Translations under genes and position numbers: made by a program
Notes under the pieces: generated by a model
What the model was told of the DNA's origin: nothing
What the model saw: the letters and a program-made list of their open reading frames with translations, nothing else
The model's database searches: none
Assembly: GCA_905178155.1 (NCBI GenBank)
Contig: CAJINV010000016.1
Location: 1,419,199 to 1,483,198, forward strand
Source: Amoebophrya sp. A120
Lineage: Eukaryota; Sar; Dinophyceae; Syndiniales; Amoebophryaceae
Reading direction: 5' to 3'
Length of the DNA: 64,000 nucleotides
Part shown: positions 61,264-64,000 of the stretch, in pieces
How positions within the stretch are numbered: the stretch's first letter is position 1
Layout of the letters: each line of letters starts with the position of its first letter

Positions 61264-64000
61264 CTACTGATCTGCCACGTCGACGTTAACATCATCCACT
61301 TTTGCGGCCATCTCGATCTCCTGTCCCGCTTCTAGCCTGAGGACTGGTGCTTGCTCATCTCCTGCTACTTGTTGGGCTGCATCCTCTACTTGCTGCGTAT
61401 CCCTACCGCTACCCTCTCCGCTTGGAGGAGTCTCAACATCCTTCTCGTCCCCAGCGCTCTTCTTCGCTCCTCTCGCCGGCTTTTCCGGCAAGGGTGCAAC
61501 CGTCACCTGCAGCGGCCGTTCGTAGTGCAGCATTGCTCTTTTCGCCACCACCTCCTTCGACATCTCCAGCGGCACGTTGTCCATGAAAGTTTTCGTCCTG
61601 CCCCCGGCCTCGATTTTCCGAATCGAGTCCCCGACCTTCAGTCCATTTTTTGCCGCCCAGCCGTCTGGTTGGATCGCGGTGATTTCTCCCGTGAAATCTT
61701 GCACAACCACCCCGATAGAAACTTTCGGCGGAATCGTGAGATTAAGTGGCTTCGGCGGCTCATCATTTTCCTTTGATTTCCTTCGACCTCCTTTCGCGGA
61801 TTTCTTTCCGCCACCGCAGAGTGGCACTTTTGCGAAGAACACGAAGACAAACATCAAGCACAACACCGTGAAAGCGCCGTAGGGGATCGGGATGGTTCGG
61901 TGGAAGAATTCGTGGAACACGTACGCGAAGAGGGCCCAGTTACCGAGTACGGGTAGTAGTCTGTACGGATCCGCCGTGTTCATGGCGCCGGAGGAGAACC
62001 AAAGGACGATCAGCAATTCCGATGTGTACCACCGCGCCCGCTCGAACGCCGAATACCGTGGGTAGAGGTCGCACCGGCCGTAGTAGTCCGGCATTTATGC
62101 AATACAAATTTTCCGTACATGTACAAAGTGCATCACAAATTCCACCAATTTGGTGCGTGACACTTGTCATGCTAATCTAGGATCGAGGCCCACTTTTGTC
62201 ATGCAGACACCGCATTTGTACGTGTACGGGAAATTTACTGTGGATAGCATTTGGAGGAAGACGATGAACATGAAGGTGAATGGCCAGTAGGTGCGGAAAA
62301 GGATGTTTTTCATGAAGTCGTTGTGGTAGGGCAGGAACTTACACATCACCATGCCGTACACGTAGATCTTCACCAAGTGAACGAATCCGATCAAATCCAT
62401 CGGCAAAAACCAGCGGATCACCCACGTGAAGATGATCAGAATGTAAGCGAGATGTCTCGTCGTTCCCAAACACATGGCGAGCGCGACCAGGAACAGAATC
62501 CCGAAGAACTCTGCCATGCCAATCGCGTGGGTGGTCAGCGTTTTCACCGTGTCTGCGCCCCCGACGTCCGCGTCTTCAAGAATCCCGCTGCTGTAAATCA
62601 CGGTGGTCGCCAACGCAATAGCCCCGTAGACCGCGGTCAAACCGATCATCTTTCCGTTCGTGACGCCGAAGGGGTGCGCGTAGCGCCACAGGATCATGCG
62701 TCGGACCGGGTAGGTCAGGATGGCGTTCTATGAAGTGTAAAAATGTCTGGGTCTGGAAGAATGCACGTTTGTCATGCTTGTCTGGCATGACTCTTGAATC
62801 TGTCACGCACGTTACCCAAGAGCTCCATTTTTCTGTCATGCAGAAACGCAGTTTGTCATGCAGAATAGGCAACACCTAGAAGCTCAGAAACTTGTCATGC
62901 TGAGCCAGCACTTGTGGCCTCATCATGATACGCCACCCAGCATCACAAGTTTCCAGACCCAGACATTTTTGCACTTGATACGTTCATGATCAACATGAGC
63001 ACGAACGTCATCTGGTAGATGGTTTGGCCCTGGCTGAATTTCACATCCGAGCCGTCGTTGATCCAGTCCGCGACGAAATTGGCTCCCACCCCAATCGCGA
63101 ACACTGCGGAGAGCCGGAGGATGTAGAAAAGCAACGGTGCGTGGGAAAGAACGTAGCACCAGCCGGAGATGAGGTAGAGAAAGGGCAGCACCCAATTCAA
63201 AGCCCCGAATACGTTCCACTCCGCGTACCCCCTTGACCCCCCGTGCTCGGTCACAACACACATGATCGCGAGAGTTCTTCCGAAATCCAGAAAGTACAGC
63301 CGCTCCTTCTGCGGCCGGTTCACAAACTCCCAGTAGAGATCCGTGAAAATCGGCAGGGGAAGCGGGTTTTTCGCGAGCGTGTCACCGTCATCATCTTGTT
63401 CTGCAGCGGCTGTTGTTGTTGACCCTTTTCCACCTTCTCGCAAGTCGGATTTTGTACGCACCACAGAAGAAGTCGACTGTCTTGTACTACCATTCCCCCG
63501 AGCGGACAAATCCGTATTCAAAAACTCCTTCGCGTCTCCCTTGGATTCAAAATTTGTCGCGCCGATTTCCCGCATGTTTTCCTTCGTGGACACCAATTGC
63601 GCACCAAGCCCGAAGCTGAAGGAGTTGTTCTGGAGCGCGGTGGCGTCGGCGATTAGTGGTGCAGATGAATCAGTAGTAGAATTCTCGTCCGAGCCGGTTT
63701 CGGCCGCATCCGTGGACTGGGACTCCCCTTCCGCCTTGTCCTATGGGATTCTCAAGCGTTACACATACACTCTGAACTGTTGCATGGATTTGCCATGCAA
63801 AACTACCTTAAGCCGCCAGATGATCAAGCGCCTTCGCATGACAAATCTCCGAAGTAGGGCTAGACAGGATGCAAATCTGTCTCTGTGCCAAATCTGTGAT
63901 GCCAACGCAGCAAGCTTACTCCTTGGACTGTTGCTGTTCTTGCATTGCAAATTCATGTAACAATTGAGAATGTAACATTTGAGAACTCCATATGTCCAAC
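61264..64000 (-). CDS. Acyltransferase-3-like membrane protein with C-terminal PDZ domain (5' end outside window)
   Basis: Exons 64000-63993 (partial), 63736-62981, 62723-62247 and 62090-61264, separated by three introners, give about 685 codons in one frame. A disordered N-terminus leads to LYFLDFGRTLAIMCVVTEHGG, the first helix of acyltransferase-3/OafA proteins with its conserved Arg and His. About nine more hydrophobic helices follow, ending in WALFAYVFHEFFHR, which fits the last-helix His-Glu pattern. These enzymes move acyl groups across membranes onto sugars or lipids. After residue 555 or so comes a Lys-rich loop, then a PDZ domain (VSIGVVVQDFTGEITAIQ, GWAAKNGLKVGDSIRKI), and an acidic tail. 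A cytosolic PDZ on such an enzyme is unusual. The specific substrate is unknown. The true start lies beyond the right edge. Confidence 0.75.
62096..62246. mobile_element. Introner, family C
   Basis: 151 bp, exact duplication GCATT (62091-62095, 62247-62251). Left AAATTTTCCGTACATGTAC, right GTACGTGTACGGGAAATTT. Removal joins VFLQM to PDYYGRCD between two membrane helices. Confidence 0.9.
62729..62980. mobile_element. Introner, family B
   Basis: 252 bp, exact duplication CGTTC (62724-62728, 62981-62985). Ends with GTCTGGGTCTGGAAG inverted. Removal joins MLIMN to AILTYPVRR. Confidence 0.9.
63742..63992. mobile_element. Introner, singleton family
   Basis: 251 bp, exact duplication TGTCC (63737-63741, 63993-63997). 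Ends TATGGGATTCTCAAGCGTTAC and inverted GTAACATTTGAGAACTCCATA. Most upstream intron of the acyltransferase-like gene in this window. Confidence 0.85.

Noticed and set aside
1-64000. Dinoflagellate spliced-leader gene, tRNA or rRNA genes
   Set aside because: I looked for the spliced-leader core and for obvious structural RNA signatures by eye and saw none. A covariance-model search would be needed to be sure.

Overview
This is nuclear DNA from a protist, most likely a dinoflagellate-lineage parasite of the Amoebophrya (Syndiniales) type. The reasoning is indirect. All twelve host genes lie on the minus strand as one unidirectional array. Their exons are broken by 25 short intronic elements that have terminal inverted repeats and 5-bp target-site duplications, and that mostly cannot be spliced with GT-AG ends. 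Elements of this kind ('introners') with non-canonical splice ends are, as far as I recall, reported for Amoebophrya genomes. No rRNA, tRNA or dinoflagellate spliced-leader gene was seen, so the assignment is an inference.

Layout. 1-114: first codons of a minus-strand gene leaving the window. 115-2941: gene-free, alternating GC-rich blocks and A/T tracts. 2942-13491: a complete tyrosine-recombinase (DIRS/Ngaro-like) retroelement with split direct repeats (A1...B1-A2...B2) and four ORF groups (unknown, recombinase, Gag with a CCCH finger, RT-RNase H). 13746-18785: two related genes, an Ala/Glu/Pro-rich repeat protein with a C-terminal SNARE-N-like domain and a Qb-SNARE. 19389-23272: a golgin-like coiled-coil protein with two PDZ-like domains and a GRAB/GRIP-like end. 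24219-27269: an ATP-grasp-like protein. 27837-29224: a small membrane protein, perhaps FAM210-like. 29860-35786: RRN3/TIF-IA, the RNA polymerase I initiation factor, with very long extensions. 38031-38783: an unknown acidic protein. 40726-50050: a 1742-residue protein joining 14 RCC1 repeats to an IQGAP/RasGAP-like half. 50957-52747: a BRCT protein. 53408-54762: a two-helix membrane protein with a Ser-rich tail. 55404-59153: an unknown 1249-residue intronless protein. 61264-64000: a partial acyltransferase-3-like membrane protein with a PDZ domain.

The main discovery is the introner system. I reconstructed every split gene by removing each element plus one copy of its duplication. In every case the reading frame is restored: the RCC1-RasGAP gene needs 17 introns removed and gives exactly 1743 codons. 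The elements fall into four families plus five singletons. Their inverted repeats are unrelated in sequence, but all carry internal GCATGACAAA / GCATTACAAA-type motifs, hinting at one shared mobilising or processing machinery. Traces of the same motif sit in several ordinary GT-AG introns, which suggests a path from introner to normal intron. One introner has itself been invaded by about 0.8 kb of foreign repeats and still appears to be spliceable.

Functionally the genes lean towards membrane traffic and small-GTPase control (SNARE, golgin, RCC1-RasGAP), plus rRNA transcription and lipid or sugar acylation. This is probably chance neighbourhood rather than a pathway. All exon boundaries were worked out by eye and have no transcript support here.
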